Of a DNA stretch of 45,439 bases, positions 28,001 to 36,032 are shown piece after piece. Made by a program: the position numbers and the translations under genes. Source of the stretch: Thermoplasmata archaeon (GTDB taxonomy: Archaea; Thermoplasmatota; Thermoplasmata; GCA-020350865); assembly GCA_020351895.1 (NCBI GenBank), contig CP070672.1:4108870-4154308 (forward strand). The letters are read 5' to 3'. Within the stretch, counting starts at the first letter, position 1. Each line of letters starts with the position of its first letter. Under the pieces are notes generated by a model that ran no database searches, was not told the origin of the DNA, and saw only the letters and a list, made by a program, of their open reading frames with translations.

Positions 28001-31000
28001 CCCCTGGATCTGCCGTTGACATGTTGGCAGTCTTCGTAATGCTTAAGACTGGCGCCGTAACTGTCACATCAGCATAATCTGTCAGTTGATCGTAAGGATT
28101 ACCATTGGCATCATCATAATCAAATGTAGCCTCATTATGAAGCAGAGTGCCATCAGATGTTCCTGCATCTACTGTGACTGTTATTGTTATGGTTCCACCG
28201 GAATAGGCTGCCACGGTTCCGATATTCCAGGTGTATGTGTCTTGACTTACACCATCATAATTTGGATTCGAGCTCACAAATGTCGTATCCCCTGGAATCG
28301 TGTCTGTGACAACCACATCAGTTGCTATCCCCCCTCCATCGTTATTATATGTCAATGTATAAATAATCGTGTCACCAGGATCGGCTGTACCTACATCAGC
28401 GACCTTGCTGAAGGTTATTTCAGGGGCTGTAACTGTCACATCGGCATCATCGGCAAGCTGATCGTATGGATTACCGTTGGCATCATCGTAATCCAAAGTG
28501 GCCTCATTGTGAAGGAGCGTTCCGTCAGGTGTTCCTGGATCTACAGTCACCGTTATGGTGATGGTTCCACTTGAATATGCTCCCACTGTTCCAAGATTCC
28601 AGGTATAGGTATCTCCGCTTACTCCATCATAGTTTGGATCGGAACTAACAAATGTTGTATCTTCGTCTATAGTGTCTATCACAACCACATCTGTAGCAAC
28701 ACCACTACCAGTATTTTCATAATTAAGGGTATAAACAATCGTATCGCCTGGATTGGCCGATGTTTTATCAGCGCTCTTGCAGAATGTCATTTCAGGAGCC
28801 GTAACAGTCACATCGGCATCATCGGCAAGTTGATCGTACGGATTGCCGTTGGCGTCATCGTAATCCAATGTGGCCTCATTATGTAGAATGGTTCCATCAG
28901 GTGTGCCAGGGTCTACGGTAACCGTTATTGTTATGGTTCCACTTGAATGGGCTGCAACTGTTCCGATATCCCATGTATATGTGTCCTGACTTACACCATC
29001 ATAATTTGGATTTGAGCTCACAAATGTGGTGTCCTCAGGTATGGTATCTGTAACAACTACATCTGTTGCCACACCGTCTCCTGAATTCTCATATGTCAGG
29101 GTATAAACGATGGGATCGCCTGGATCGGCCTCTGTTACATCTGCTGTCTTGCTGAAACACATAACAGGGGCTGTTACTGTAACATCAACATCATCGGCAA
29201 GTTGATCATAAGGATTGCCGTTTGCATCATCGTAATCCAATGTGGCCTCATTATGTAGAATGGTTCCATCAGGTGTGCCAGCATCTACGGTAACCGTTAT
29301 TGTGATGGTTCCACTTGAATGTGCTGCAACTGTTCCAATATTCCAGGTGTAAGTATCCTGACTTACACCATCATAATTTGGATTCGAGCTCACAAATGTG
29401 GTGTCCTCAGGTATGGTATCTGTAACAACTACATCTGTTGCCACACCGTCTCCTGAATTCTCATATGTCAGGGTGTAGACGATAGAATCGCCTGGATCGG
29501 CCTCTGTCACATCTGCTGTCTTGCTGAAGCTCATAACAGGAGCCGTAACAGTTACATCAGCAAAATCTGTCAGCTGGTTGTATGGGTTTCCGTTGGCGTC
29601 GTCATAATCGAATGTTGCTGTATTGTGTAGGATAGTACCATCTTCAACACCAACATTGACAGTTACGGTTATGATGATTGTTCCACTAGAGTAGGCTGCC
29701 ATATTTCCAATATTCCAAGTGTATGTGTTCCCGCTCACTTCGTCATAGCCAGGATCTGAGCTAACAAATGTTGTGTCTCCGGGTATGGTATCTGTAATAA
29801 CGACATCAGTTGCCGCACCGCTTCCCGAGTTTTCATATGTTAAAGTGTAGACAATTGTGTCGCTTGGATCGGCCTCAGTTACATCTGCTGTCTTACTGAA
29901 ACTCATCACCGGGGCTGTTACCGTCACATCCACTGAATCGATCTCCTGTGTGTATGGATTATTGTTTGGATCATCATAATCCAGGGTGACCGTATTGGTC
30001 AGTACTGTTCCGTCATCAACATAGGCGTCCACCTCGACAATTACGGTGATTGTTTCGGAATCGCCACCTGATACTGTGCCGATGTTCCACGTGAGGACAT
30101 CGCCTACAATGCTGTCAGGAGTCGGTGTGGCAGATACGTAGGTTGTATCAGCATCGATTGTGTCTTTTATTACAACATCTGTGGCATCACCGGTTCCTGT
30201 GTTTTCGTATGTTATGGTGTAGGTGATCTGATCGCCAGGATTTGCGGTTTCTTTATCTGCTGTTTTAGTAATGGTCATAATGGGTGCTGTAACTGTTACA
30301 TCCACACTGTCACCTTCCTCAGTCTGAGGATTGTTATTATTGTCCTCATAGTTGAGTGCGACGGAGTTGGTTAGAATCGTTTCATCATCAACATATGCAT
30401 CCACTTCTACTATCAGAGTAATACTTGCAGAATCACCGCCCGCAACTGTTCCAATATTCCAGGTGAGAACATCGCCAACAATGCTATCAGGAGCCGGGGT
30501 GGCAGATACGTAGGTTGTATCCGGATCGATGGTATCTTCAATTACTACATCTGTAGCATCGCCGGTCCCTGTGTTTTCGTATGTTATGGTGTAAGTGATC
30601 TGATCGCCGGGATTTGCGGTTTCTTTATCAGCTGTTTTAGTAATGGTCATACCGGGTGCAGTCACAGTGACATCAACAGAATCAGACTCTTCTGTATACG
30701 GATTTTCGTTGGCATCGTCATAATTTAGGGTCACGGTGTTGGTAAGAACAGTTTCATCCTCCACATAAGCGTCAACTTCGACGATCAAAGTGATTACTCC
30801 AGAATCACCACCTGCAACTGTTCCAATATTCCATGTTAGAACATCACCTACAATGCTATAGGGAGCCGGTGTGTCCGATACGTAGGTTGTATCAGCATCG
30901 ATTGTATCTTCAATTACGACATCTGTTGCATCGCCAGTTCCTGTGTTTTCGTAAGTGATTGTATAAGTAATCTGATCACCTGGGTCGGCTTCAGTAACAT

Positions 31001-32996
31001 CGGCAGTCTTTGTTATGGTCATAAGGGGTGCAGTCACAGTGACATCCACAGAATCCGACTCTTCTGTATACGGATTTTCGTTGGCATCGTCATAGTTGAG
31101 GATTACCGTGTTTGTGAGTACAGTTTCATCCTCCACATAAGCGTCAACTTCGACGATCAAAGTGATCACCCCAGAATCACCGCCGGCCACAGTGCCGATA
31201 TTCCAGGTTAGAATATCACCATCAATGCTGCTAGGAGCTGGTGTGGCAGATACATATGATGTATCAGGATCTATAGTATCCTCTATTACGACATCTGTGG
31301 CATCACCGCTTCCTGTATTCTCATATGTAATTGTATAGGTGATCTGATCCCCTGGGTTTGCTTCGCTCAAATCTGCTGTCTTGCTGATGGTCATCATCGG
31401 GGCAGTGACCGTAATATTTGCCCAAGCCTCCAAACCTTCATATTGATTGGCATTTACATCTTCATAATCCAAGGTTACGTGGTTGACAAGAACGGTCACG
31501 TCAGGGGTGTAAGTATTCAACGTAACATAGATATAGATGGTATTAATTGAATTTCCAGGAACGTAATCAATGTCCCAAGTGTATGTGTTGCCGTTCACTG
31601 AATCATAAACTGGGTTACTGTGAATGAATGTGGTGTGTTCAGGTATGGTATCGCTTATTATGACATTGTATGCCCCACCACTTCCTGTGTTTTCATAGGT
31701 AATTGTATACCGTATTAAATCGCCTGGATCGGCAGTATCTCTATCGGCTTCTTTGGTCAAAACCATAACCGGCCCTTCTACTGGATTCTCTGTTGTGTCA
31801 TTAGAGCTAGGCATCTCGTTGTCATTGTGGTCAGTGTAGTTTACCACAGCAACATTTTTAAGTATCGTACCATCAGGCGTGTCAGAATCCACAGTAACAT
31901 TGAGATAAATGGAATGGTTGCCAGGAGCAATATCAGTGAAATGCCATGTGTATGTTCGTTCTTCCACAGAATCATAGGGTGGATCGGATTCCACGAATGT
32001 TGTGTACTCTGGAATTGTATCAATCACCCAGACGTCATTTGCATTGAAGTCTCCTGTGTTGTTGTAGTAGATTCTGTAGTGCAATGTATCTCCAGGGGCT
32101 ACCACTCCCTCTTCCACGGTCTTTTCAACGGTAATATTGGCAGGCTCTCCGAAAATGTATTCCCCCATCCAATCCTTCTGCAGGGGATTTGTCAAGGAGG
32201 CCGATGTGCTGAAGAACAAAAGAAAGGGCGTATCGGCACCCAGCAGTTGGTTGTCATCTTTATCGGTAAAGGCTATAACTGGAATCCTGTATTGAATCCA
32301 CCATTGATCATCTTCTTCTGTTTCGGTCCCATAATCGATTGGGACAGGCTCTGTGAAATCATTATCCTCCTTTCTTGCTTCTTGTAACCATACCCAATCA
32401 TTATCCGGATCATATTCATAATCCTCGGTGTTGTTGTAGAATACACCAATGGTTCCGAACTTGAAATATCCATCCCCTCCATTTAGGTCCACAACGAACT
32501 CGCTCCATATATCACCATCGACCTCTATCAGTATATCCCAATGATATGCCTTGTAGGTATATTTACCTGTATGTCTTGGGTCGTCAGCAACTCTCATTCT
32601 CAGAAACAACCAATCGTCCTCCAAATTCGAGAAACCATGGCTGTCTCCGTAAAAATCTTTGTAGAGGTACTGAACCGAAGTGAAGTTCCCTGGATTGTTT
32701 TCCTCTCCTCCTCCACTGGCATCGACGCCTGAGGCTATATCCACAGCAGCTGGCTGAACATTTGCAATTCCATGAGTGGGATCATTCTCATAAGGCTTAT
32801 CTTCCCAATCCCTGATCTTCTCTCCTCGAAATGTGTAGTTTATCCACTCTTCTTCAGATGGCCAGTCAGGAATCACAGTCGGTTTCTGTCCAGGCGGAGT
32901 AACCGCCAATACCAGCGTTCCTAACACGAGCAACGTTGTTATGACGATAGTCGTTGCTCTCTTGAGGGCAACATCCCCTCTATTATCTTCCCTCAT
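25095..32996 (-). CDS. Giant surface protein with 16 DUF11-type repeats and C-terminal TM anchor
   Basis: The 2633-aa protein has a signal peptide (TIVITTLLVLGTLVLAV) and an N-terminal domain (about 40-280) rich in aromatic and acidic residues that resembles a beta-sandwich ligand-binding module. From about residue 283 there are 16 units of roughly 120 aa of the conserved-repeat/DUF11 type: KTADVxxADPGDxIxYTxTYENxG, then VVIxDTIPxDTTFVSS, TYTWNIGTV and ATLDYDDANGNPY. The last unit is interrupted by about 120 aa of different sequence (about 2165-2288). A Ser/Thr/Glu-rich region (about 2390-2600) leads to a C-terminal TM (VFFTFVALLFSLSALAVGVYTS) and a short basic tail. AGAGGTGA sits just before the ATG, a strong Shine-Dalgarno unlike most neighbours. 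Such proteins are structural or adhesive surface components; no enzyme domain is visible. Confidence 0.9.
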   Translation of the reverse strand: MREDNRGDVALKRATTIVITTLLVLGTLVLAVTPPGQKPTVIPDWPSEEEWINYTFRGEKIRDWEDKPYENDPTHGIANVQPAAVDIASGVDASGGGEENNPGNFTSVQYLYKDFYGDSHGFSNLEDDWLFLRMRVADDPRHTGKYTYKAYHWDILIEVDGDIWSEFVVDLNGGDGYFKFGTIGVFYNNTEDYEYDPDNDWVWLQEARKEDNDFTEPVPIDYGTETEEDDQWWIQYRIPVIAFTDKDDNQLLGADTPFLLFFSTSASLTNPLQKDWMGEYIFGEPANITVEKTVEEGVVAPGDTLHYRIYYNNTGDFNANDVWVIDTIPEYTTFVESDPPYDSVEERTYTWHFTDIAPGNHSIYLNVTVDSDTPDGTILKNVAVVNYTDHNDNEMPSSNDTTENPVEGPVMVLTKEADRDTADPGDLIRYTITYENTGSGGAYNVIISDTIPEHTTFIHSNPVYDSVNGNTYTWDIDYVPGNSINTIYIYVTLNTYTPDVTVLVNHVTLDYEDVNANQYEGLEAWANITVTAPMMTISKTADLSEANPGDQITYTITYENTGSGDATDVVIEDTIDPDTSYVSATPAPSSIDGDILTWNIGTVAGGDSGVITLIVEVDAYVEDETVLTNTVILNYDDANENPYTEESDSVDVTVTAPLMTITKTADVTEADPGDQITYTITYENTGTGDATDVVIEDTIDADTTYVSDTPAPYSIVGDVLTWNIGTVAGGDSGVITLIVEVDAYVEDETVLTNTVTLNYDDANENPYTEESDSVDVTVTAPGMTITKTADKETANPGDQITYTITYENTGTGDATDVVIEDTIDPDTTYVSATPAPDSIVGDVLTWNIGTVAGGDSASITLIVEVDAYVDDETILTNSVALNYEDNNNNPQTEEGDSVDVTVTAPIMTITKTADKETANPGDQITYTITYENTGTGDATDVVIKDTIDADTTYVSATPTPDSIVGDVLTWNIGTVSGGDSETITVIVEVDAYVDDGTVLTNTVTLDYDDPNNNPYTQEIDSVDVTVTAPVMSFSKTADVTEADPSDTIVYTLTYENSGSGAATDVVITDTIPGDTTFVSSDPGYDEVSGNTYTWNIGNMAAYSSGTIIITVTVNVGVEDGTILHNTATFDYDDANGNPYNQLTDFADVTVTAPVMSFSKTADVTEADPGDSIVYTLTYENSGDGVATDVVVTDTIPEDTTFVSSNPNYDGVSQDTYTWNIGTVAAHSSGTITITVTVDAGTPDGTILHNEATLDYDDANGNPYDQLADDVDVTVTAPVMCFSKTADVTEADPGDPIVYTLTYENSGDGVATDVVVTDTIPEDTTFVSSNPNYDGVSQDTYTWDIGTVAAHSSGTITITVTVDPGTPDGTILHNEATLDYDDANGNPYDQLADDADVTVTAPEMTFCKSADKTSANPGDTIVYTLNYENTGSGVATDVVVIDTIDEDTTFVSSDPNYDGVSGDTYTWNLGTVGAYSSGTITITVTVDPGTPDGTLLHNEATLDYDDANGNPYDQLADDADVTVTAPEITFSKVADVGTADPGDTIIYTLTYNNDGGGIATDVVVTDTIPGDTTFVSSNPNYDGVSQDTYTWNIGTVAAYSGGTITITVTVDAGTSDGTLLHNEATFDYDDANGNPYDQLTDYADVTVTAPVLSITKTANMSTADPGDQITYTIVFENSGVGNATDVWINDTIPADTTLVSTSPSYDYDSGDTYKWYHSLIGGNSTVTITMVVEVDVGTPDRKLLHNCVTLDYSDDNGNPLPQETAFADVSVTAPVLHIIKTADVSTADPGDTIIYTIDYWNTGSGWASLVEIVDTIPPDTTFVGSNPTYDGVLNDVYTWNIGDVGPNGSGKITITVTVDVGTDDKTLLHNFATLDYADANGNFYVQLDDYADVSVTAPVMTITKTADVSTADPGDPIVYTITYKNTGSGWASLVCIIDTIPEKTTFVSSTPAYDNGTSHVYAWILGDVAPGTIETIEIEVFVNVGTADKTLLHNTVTLDYADANGNYYPREGDHADVIVTAPEMSLSKTVDVSEADPGDPIVYTIEYENSGTGDASNVVIIDILPSDVTLVSASLTPDTTVGNTLTWNIGDVQAGTSDSITITVTVNPGTPDETLLLNEVTLDYSDANGNFIEQLDDSATTTVTAPVMTLSKEAGRVTIFEYVLANFTIRIAGEKWHDVRLTLFYDGVGTDVASVTRFPGDPDKQSVTIYDVKIGVIPGSFSAAITYTPFDDVINGEFWGADPCWLIITFPDGTSKRLHHTFNVRHNDTWIWTIDDFTPYIGGQPIIHEAIIPYTITYENIGSGDASDVVITDILPVDVTLLDSNPPYDSCSGNTYTWNIGTVVSKEKGQILINVSYIFEINGTLLTNEVTLGYSDANGNFIEELYDSVDVVLSTYMVEVEEVQTEEQVIITSGDNDSGLGLSTSLYARNTASKEITSLSSSTMYNPPSNPSMDIESEKVGDSAESSQIEVEETIPDNMEIASEISASQYMEYTINLESAIRDRTTSTKPVMTQLFDHKEERTERAELTFEAVKRTDDDTLEKVQTDISYVNAEIEDEMAPQNHLDIENLRVPENSYHGPVTTSDFKVQETAIIPSAKISSVSVFFTFVALLFSLSALAVGVYTSTKARLKKEI
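29014..29474. repeat. Near-identical tandem DNA units within the DUF11 gene
   Basis: An 89-nt stretch beginning at 29014 recurs without any mismatch beginning at 29386, a 372-nt period that equals one 124-aa DUF11 unit. Adjacent units in about 28250-29900 are similarly close, indicating recent duplication or gene conversion. Confidence 0.75.
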
Positions 32997-33099
32997 AATT
33001 TCACCTCTTTGAATATTATTATTTTTTCTTCAAACCATGAAAGGATGGGACTTAGAAGACAGCCAATGCTATTATGATTTTTGCTCCCTACCAAGAGGG

Positions 33100-33120
33100 T
33101 TAATGTGTCCTATCAAACAT
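33100..33120 (-). other. Possible short upstream ORF in the DUF11 gene leader
   Basis: On the minus strand ATG 33120 opens a six-codon frame (MFDRTH) ending at TAA. A purine-rich GGAGGTGAGGGG lies just upstream, embedded in the hairpin AAGGAG/CTCCTT (33138-33143 and 33121-33126). Spacing to the ATG is long. It may be chance. Confidence 0.25.
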
Positions 33121-33153
33121 AAGGAGTCTCCCCTCACCTCCTTTCATCTCAAG

Positions 33154-33222
33154 GTTTACTGGCAGCATCCATATATGTGAAGGTTTATATAATTTTGCTT
33201 TAACTGACCTAAAGTTTACTGG
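33154..33222 (-). promoter_or_regulatory. Promoter and direct repeats upstream of the DUF11 gene
   Basis: On the minus strand AAAATTATATAAACC (33182-33196) is a good TATA box, placing the start near 33163 and giving a leader of about 165 nt. The 9-mer CCAGTAAAC occurs at 33214-33222 upstream of the TATA box and again at 33154-33162 at the expected start site, 60 bp apart. This is a plausible operator pair. The rest of 32997-33354 holds the leader, its hairpin and A-rich sequence before folD, with no gene. Confidence 0.5.
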
Positions 33223-33354
33223 ATTGGGGTATAAAGATTGGGTTGAAGGCAAAAATCTGAAAAGAAAATAAAAAAAAGAGAAATTGAGGGCCTATCTTAC
33301 TTTCCCTCGCTATAAAATATTGTTGTTTGCCGATACTATGTCTTATAGAAATAT

Positions 33355-34230
33355 TTATTGAGTAATCTGAGCCGCTTTCACTGTATTTTTCATTAACATG
33401 GTAATCGTCATTGGTCCTACACCGCCGGGAACCGGAGTTATGGCGGAGGCCTTTTCCTTCACGGCTTCGAAATCAACATCACCCTTCAGTATTCGTTTAC
33501 CTTCAGCTGTTTTGCCCACTTGATTTACTCCGACATCGATTATTACCACGCCTTCTTTAACCATGTCAGCCTTGATGAATTCGGGTTTTCCTATGGCGGC
33601 TACGATTATATCGGCGGTTCTTGTGAGCTCAGCAAGGTTCTGGGTTCTGCTATGAGCTATGGTGACTGTGGCGTTAGCTCCAGGTTTCTTCTGCATGAGA
33701 ATCCCTGCAACTGGTTTTCCGACAATATTGCTCCTTCCCACCACCACAACATGCTTTCCCTCAGGGTCATTACCACTGCGGATTAGCAATTCCTGTACTC
33801 CGTGTGGAGTGCAGGGGAGGAAGCATTCGGCTCCTACGAGCATCTTTCCTACATTAACGGGATGAAATCCATCAACGTCCTTTTTTGGATCAATGGCCAT
33901 AAGCACCTTATCCTCATCTATATGTTTAGGCAGCGGCAGCTGCACGAGTATACCGTGGATTTTCTCATCGGTGTTGAGTTTGTCTATGAGTTTCAAAAGC
34001 TCTTCCTCACTGGTCTCCTCTGGTAACTTGTATGTATCCGAATAGATACCGAGTTTATCACATGCCTTTCCTTTAGCTTTGACATAGACCTGAGATCCCG
34101 GATCCTCACCAACCAAAACCACTGCCAAACCAGGCGTTATCCCTTTGCTTTTAAGTTCTTCTACCTTTGTCTTTATTTCACCACGAATCGACTCAGCAAT
34201 TTCTTTTCCACTTATTATTTTTGCAACCAA
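33355..34230 (-). CDS. folD: Methylenetetrahydrofolate dehydrogenase/cyclohydrolase
   Basis: The product of about 291 aa interconverts methylene-, methenyl- and formyl-tetrahydrofolate. It has the substrate segment [17 protein letters not shown] with the catalytic lysine, [35 protein letters not shown], the NADP-binding [15 protein letters not shown] and the C-terminal [15 protein letters not shown], all diagnostic. The longest frame begins with TTG 34251, but TTG 34230 ([14 protein letters not shown]) follows GGGAGAGG with good spacing and matches the usual family start, so I prefer it. A minus-strand TATA element (CTTTTAAAAGG, about 34275-34285) gives a short leader. It is divergent from the DUF1616 gene. 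Confidence 0.96.
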   Translation of the reverse strand: MVAKIISGKEIAESIRGEIKTKVEELKSKGITPGLAVVLVGEDPGSQVYVKAKGKACDKLGIYSDTYKLPEETSEEELLKLIDKLNTDEKIHGILVQLPLPKHIDEDKVLMAIDPKKDVDGFHPVNVGKMLVGAECFLPCTPHGVQELLIRSGNDPEGKHVVVVGRSNIVGKPVAGILMQKKPGANATVTIAHSRTQNLAELTRTADIIVAAIGKPEFIKADMVKEGVVIIDVGVNQVGKTAEGKRILKGDVDFEAVKEKASAITPVPGGVGPMTITMLMKNTVKAAQITQ

Positions 34231-34349
34231 ATATATCCTCTCCCACGTCAAATTGGATAAGGTAATCTCATAGACCTTTTAAAAGTTATCTACCGTTTGC
34301 CCAAATCTTTAAATATTGGTATTATACTTGGCTCCCAGTGGAATAAACG

Positions 34350-34928
34350 ATGTTTGAATGGATTCGAATTGTTCTCGGTTTGCTCCTCATTTTTTTCTTT
34401 CCTGGTTTTACATTAATGCGAATGCTTTTTCCAAGAGCAGATGAGCTTGATACGGAAATGGGTCTTCTTTTTCAGGCTGTACTTGGGGCAGTTATGAGTG
34501 TGGTCATCGCGGTTTTGGTGGGATTTGTTCTTGGGAATCCATCATTAAAGGGCTTCACCGAATTGAATATTTGGCTTTCTCTAGGTGGTTTGTCCCTTCT
34601 GTTCTTCATTCTGGGTTGGTATCGTGGGGCTTATCAATTCCTTGGAAAGCTTCATCCAAAATTGGAACGGCCACTTCCACAGACGGATATAGTTGAGTAC
34701 AATCTCGGCCCCTTGGAAGATGAAACCCTGTTGGAATTCCAGAAACTGACAAGAGAGCGTTATCAATTGAGAAAGGACATAAAGACGTACGACAGAAAAT
34801 CAAGAGTACAAACCAAGAGTATGATGGAATATTACCAGAGGAAAAGTTACAAGGCTCAAAAACGGCTTGGTGAAATCGATAAAAGGATCAAAGAGCTGGA
34901 GAAGCTTCGCGCGAGGCAGCTCTATTAG
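34350..34928 (+). CDS. DUF1616-like membrane protein with C-terminal coiled coil
   Basis: The 192-aa protein begins with three predicted membrane segments (about 5-23, 38-62 and 73-93). The first contains IFFFPGFTLMRMLFPRADELD, which fits the DUF1616 pattern of PG followed by LFP and an acidic loop. A cytoplasmic part from about residue 94 ends in a charged helical coiled coil (about 122-188, with LRKDIKTYDRK and KRLGEIDKRIKELEKL). Function is unknown; relatives are common in Euryarchaeota. The pth2 start is 21 bp downstream on the same strand, so it probably heads an operon with pth2 and the DUF99 gene. A TATA-like CTTTAAATATT is at about 34307-34317. Confidence 0.8.
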   Translation: MFEWIRIVLGLLLIFFFPGFTLMRMLFPRADELDTEMGLLFQAVLGAVMSVVIAVLVGFVLGNPSLKGFTELNIWLSLGGLSLLFFILGWYRGAYQFLGKLHPKLERPLPQTDIVEYNLGPLEDETLLEFQKLTRERYQLRKDIKTYDRKSRVQTKSMMEYYQRKSYKAQKRLGEIDKRIKELEKLRARQLY

Positions 34929-34948
34929 CAGTTTATTTTGGGAAGAAC

Positions 34949-35305
34949 ATGAAATACAAGATGATTATAGTTGTGAGGGAAGACCTCAAGCTCTCCTGCG
35001 GAAAGATAGCTGCTCAGGCGTCTCACGCAGCCGTGTGTTGTGCTTTTGAAGCAAAGAAAGGCCATATAAAATGGTTCAAGAATTGGCAAAATGAGGGGGG
35101 TAAGAAAGTAGTTGTTAAGGTTGAGGATCTGGATGATCTTCAGAATCTTAAAAAACTTGCAAAGTCAAAGAAATTACCAACCTGTCTCATCACAGATGCT
35201 GGTCTCACCGAAATTCCCCCGGAAACTATTACATGTTTGGGTATCGGTCCGGCTCCGAATGAATTAATAGATCCCATTACAGGTAAACTCACATTGTTGA
35301 AATAA
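34949..35305 (+). CDS. pth2: Peptidyl-tRNA hydrolase 2
   Basis: The 118-aa protein is the archaeal/eukaryotic Pth2, which releases tRNA from peptidyl-tRNA that has dropped off ribosomes. It has the standard length, MIIVVREDLKLSCGKIAAQASHAAV at the N-terminus (with the conserved Lys-Xaa-Xaa-Xaa-Gly-Lys and Gln/His residues), the middle segment KVVVKVEDLDDLQNLKKLAK, and the C-terminal TDAGLTEIPPETITCLGIGPAP. Upstream TTGGGAAGAAC gives a weak Shine-Dalgarno. It lies between the DUF1616 gene (20-bp gap) and the DUF99 gene (28-bp gap). Confidence 0.97.
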   Translation: MKYKMIIVVREDLKLSCGKIAAQASHAAVCCAFEAKKGHIKWFKNWQNEGGKKVVVKVEDLDDLQNLKKLAKSKKLPTCLITDAGLTEIPPETITCLGIGPAPNELIDPITGKLTLLK

Positions 35306-35333
35306 CGTTCTTATCGGATAATTGAGGTATGTC

Positions 35334-35906
35334 ATGAAGCCGCAGATCAGGATTTTGGGAATAGACGATTCACCCTTTAAGTTCGGAGATAAAAAGACAT
35401 GCGTTATCGGGGTGATGATGCGTATTCCTTCCTATATAGAAGCTGTGCTTAAGACAGAGGTAGAGGTGGATGGGAACGATGCCTGCGATAAATTGGTGGA
35501 GATGATCAATTCATCCCGTTATAAGGAGCAATTGAAATTGGTGATGTTGGATGGAATCGCTTTGGGTGGATTCAATATCGTTGACATAAATGAGCTTCAT
35601 GAAAGAATTGGTTTACCCATACTCACCATAACCAGGGAGAAGCCTGACTTTGAGGCCATAGAAAGGGCCTTAAAAGAACATTTTGAAGACTGGGAAACAA
35701 GATTGAAAATCATAAAGGAGGGGGAGCTTCTGGTTGTAAAGACGAAACACAAGCCAATATTCATAAAGTTCGTGGGTATTGATTTTACGGAAGTAAAGAG
35801 GATAATCGAACTCTCCACCATAAGAGGTGCATTACCCGAGGCTATAAGGGTTGCACATCTGATTGCATCAGGTGTAGCTGTTGGGGAGAGTTATGGGAGA
35901 GCCTAG
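35334..35906 (+). CDS. DUF99 family protein (endonuclease V-like fold)
   Basis: The product of about 190 aa matches the archaeal DUF99 family: ILGIDDSPFKFGDKKTCVIGVMM at the N-terminus, LVMLDGIALGGFNIVDINEL in the middle and IRGALPEAIRVAHLIASGVAVGESYGRA at the C-terminus. The family is thought to share the RNase H-like fold of endonuclease V; the paired acidic residues in IDDS and LDG could be metal ligands, but nuclease activity is not established. The longest frame begins with TTG 35322, but TTGAGGTA there is a good Shine-Dalgarno for ATG 35334, which I use. It is probably the last gene of the DUF1616-pth2 operon. Confidence 0.9.
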   Translation: MKPQIRILGIDDSPFKFGDKKTCVIGVMMRIPSYIEAVLKTEVEVDGNDACDKLVEMINSSRYKEQLKLVMLDGIALGGFNIVDINELHERIGLPILTITREKPDFEAIERALKEHFEDWETRLKIIKEGELLVVKTKHKPIFIKFVGIDFTEVKRIIELSTIRGALPEAIRVAHLIASGVAVGESYGRA

Positions 35907-35971
35907 ATAATTTAAACAACAGATTCTATGTATAGATAAAAAGGATTATTTTGTCTGTATCCGCTTTTTTT

Positions 35972-36001
35972 CCAGGTCTTAAAATATAAATACCCAGGTC
36001 T
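35972..36001 (+). promoter_or_regulatory. TATA box of the M14 gene bracketed by direct repeats
   Basis: CCAGGTCT occurs at 35972-35979 and again at 35994-36001, 22 bp apart (about two helical turns), on either side of the TATA-like TTAAAATATAAATAC. A regulator binding both copies would cover the core promoter. The expected start lies near 36010-36015. Confidence 0.5.
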
Positions 36002-36032
36002 CCATATCATTCAATCAAACCGGGGGACCTTT

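Noticed and set aside
28086..28574. 162-codon and similar plus-strand frames across the DUF11 gene
   Set aside because: They appear because the repeats impose periodic sequence on the opposite strand; none resembles a protein family.
28250..29900. CRISPR array
   Set aside because: The repeats are long coding units of about 372 nt in one open frame, not short repeats with unique spacers. No cas genes are present.
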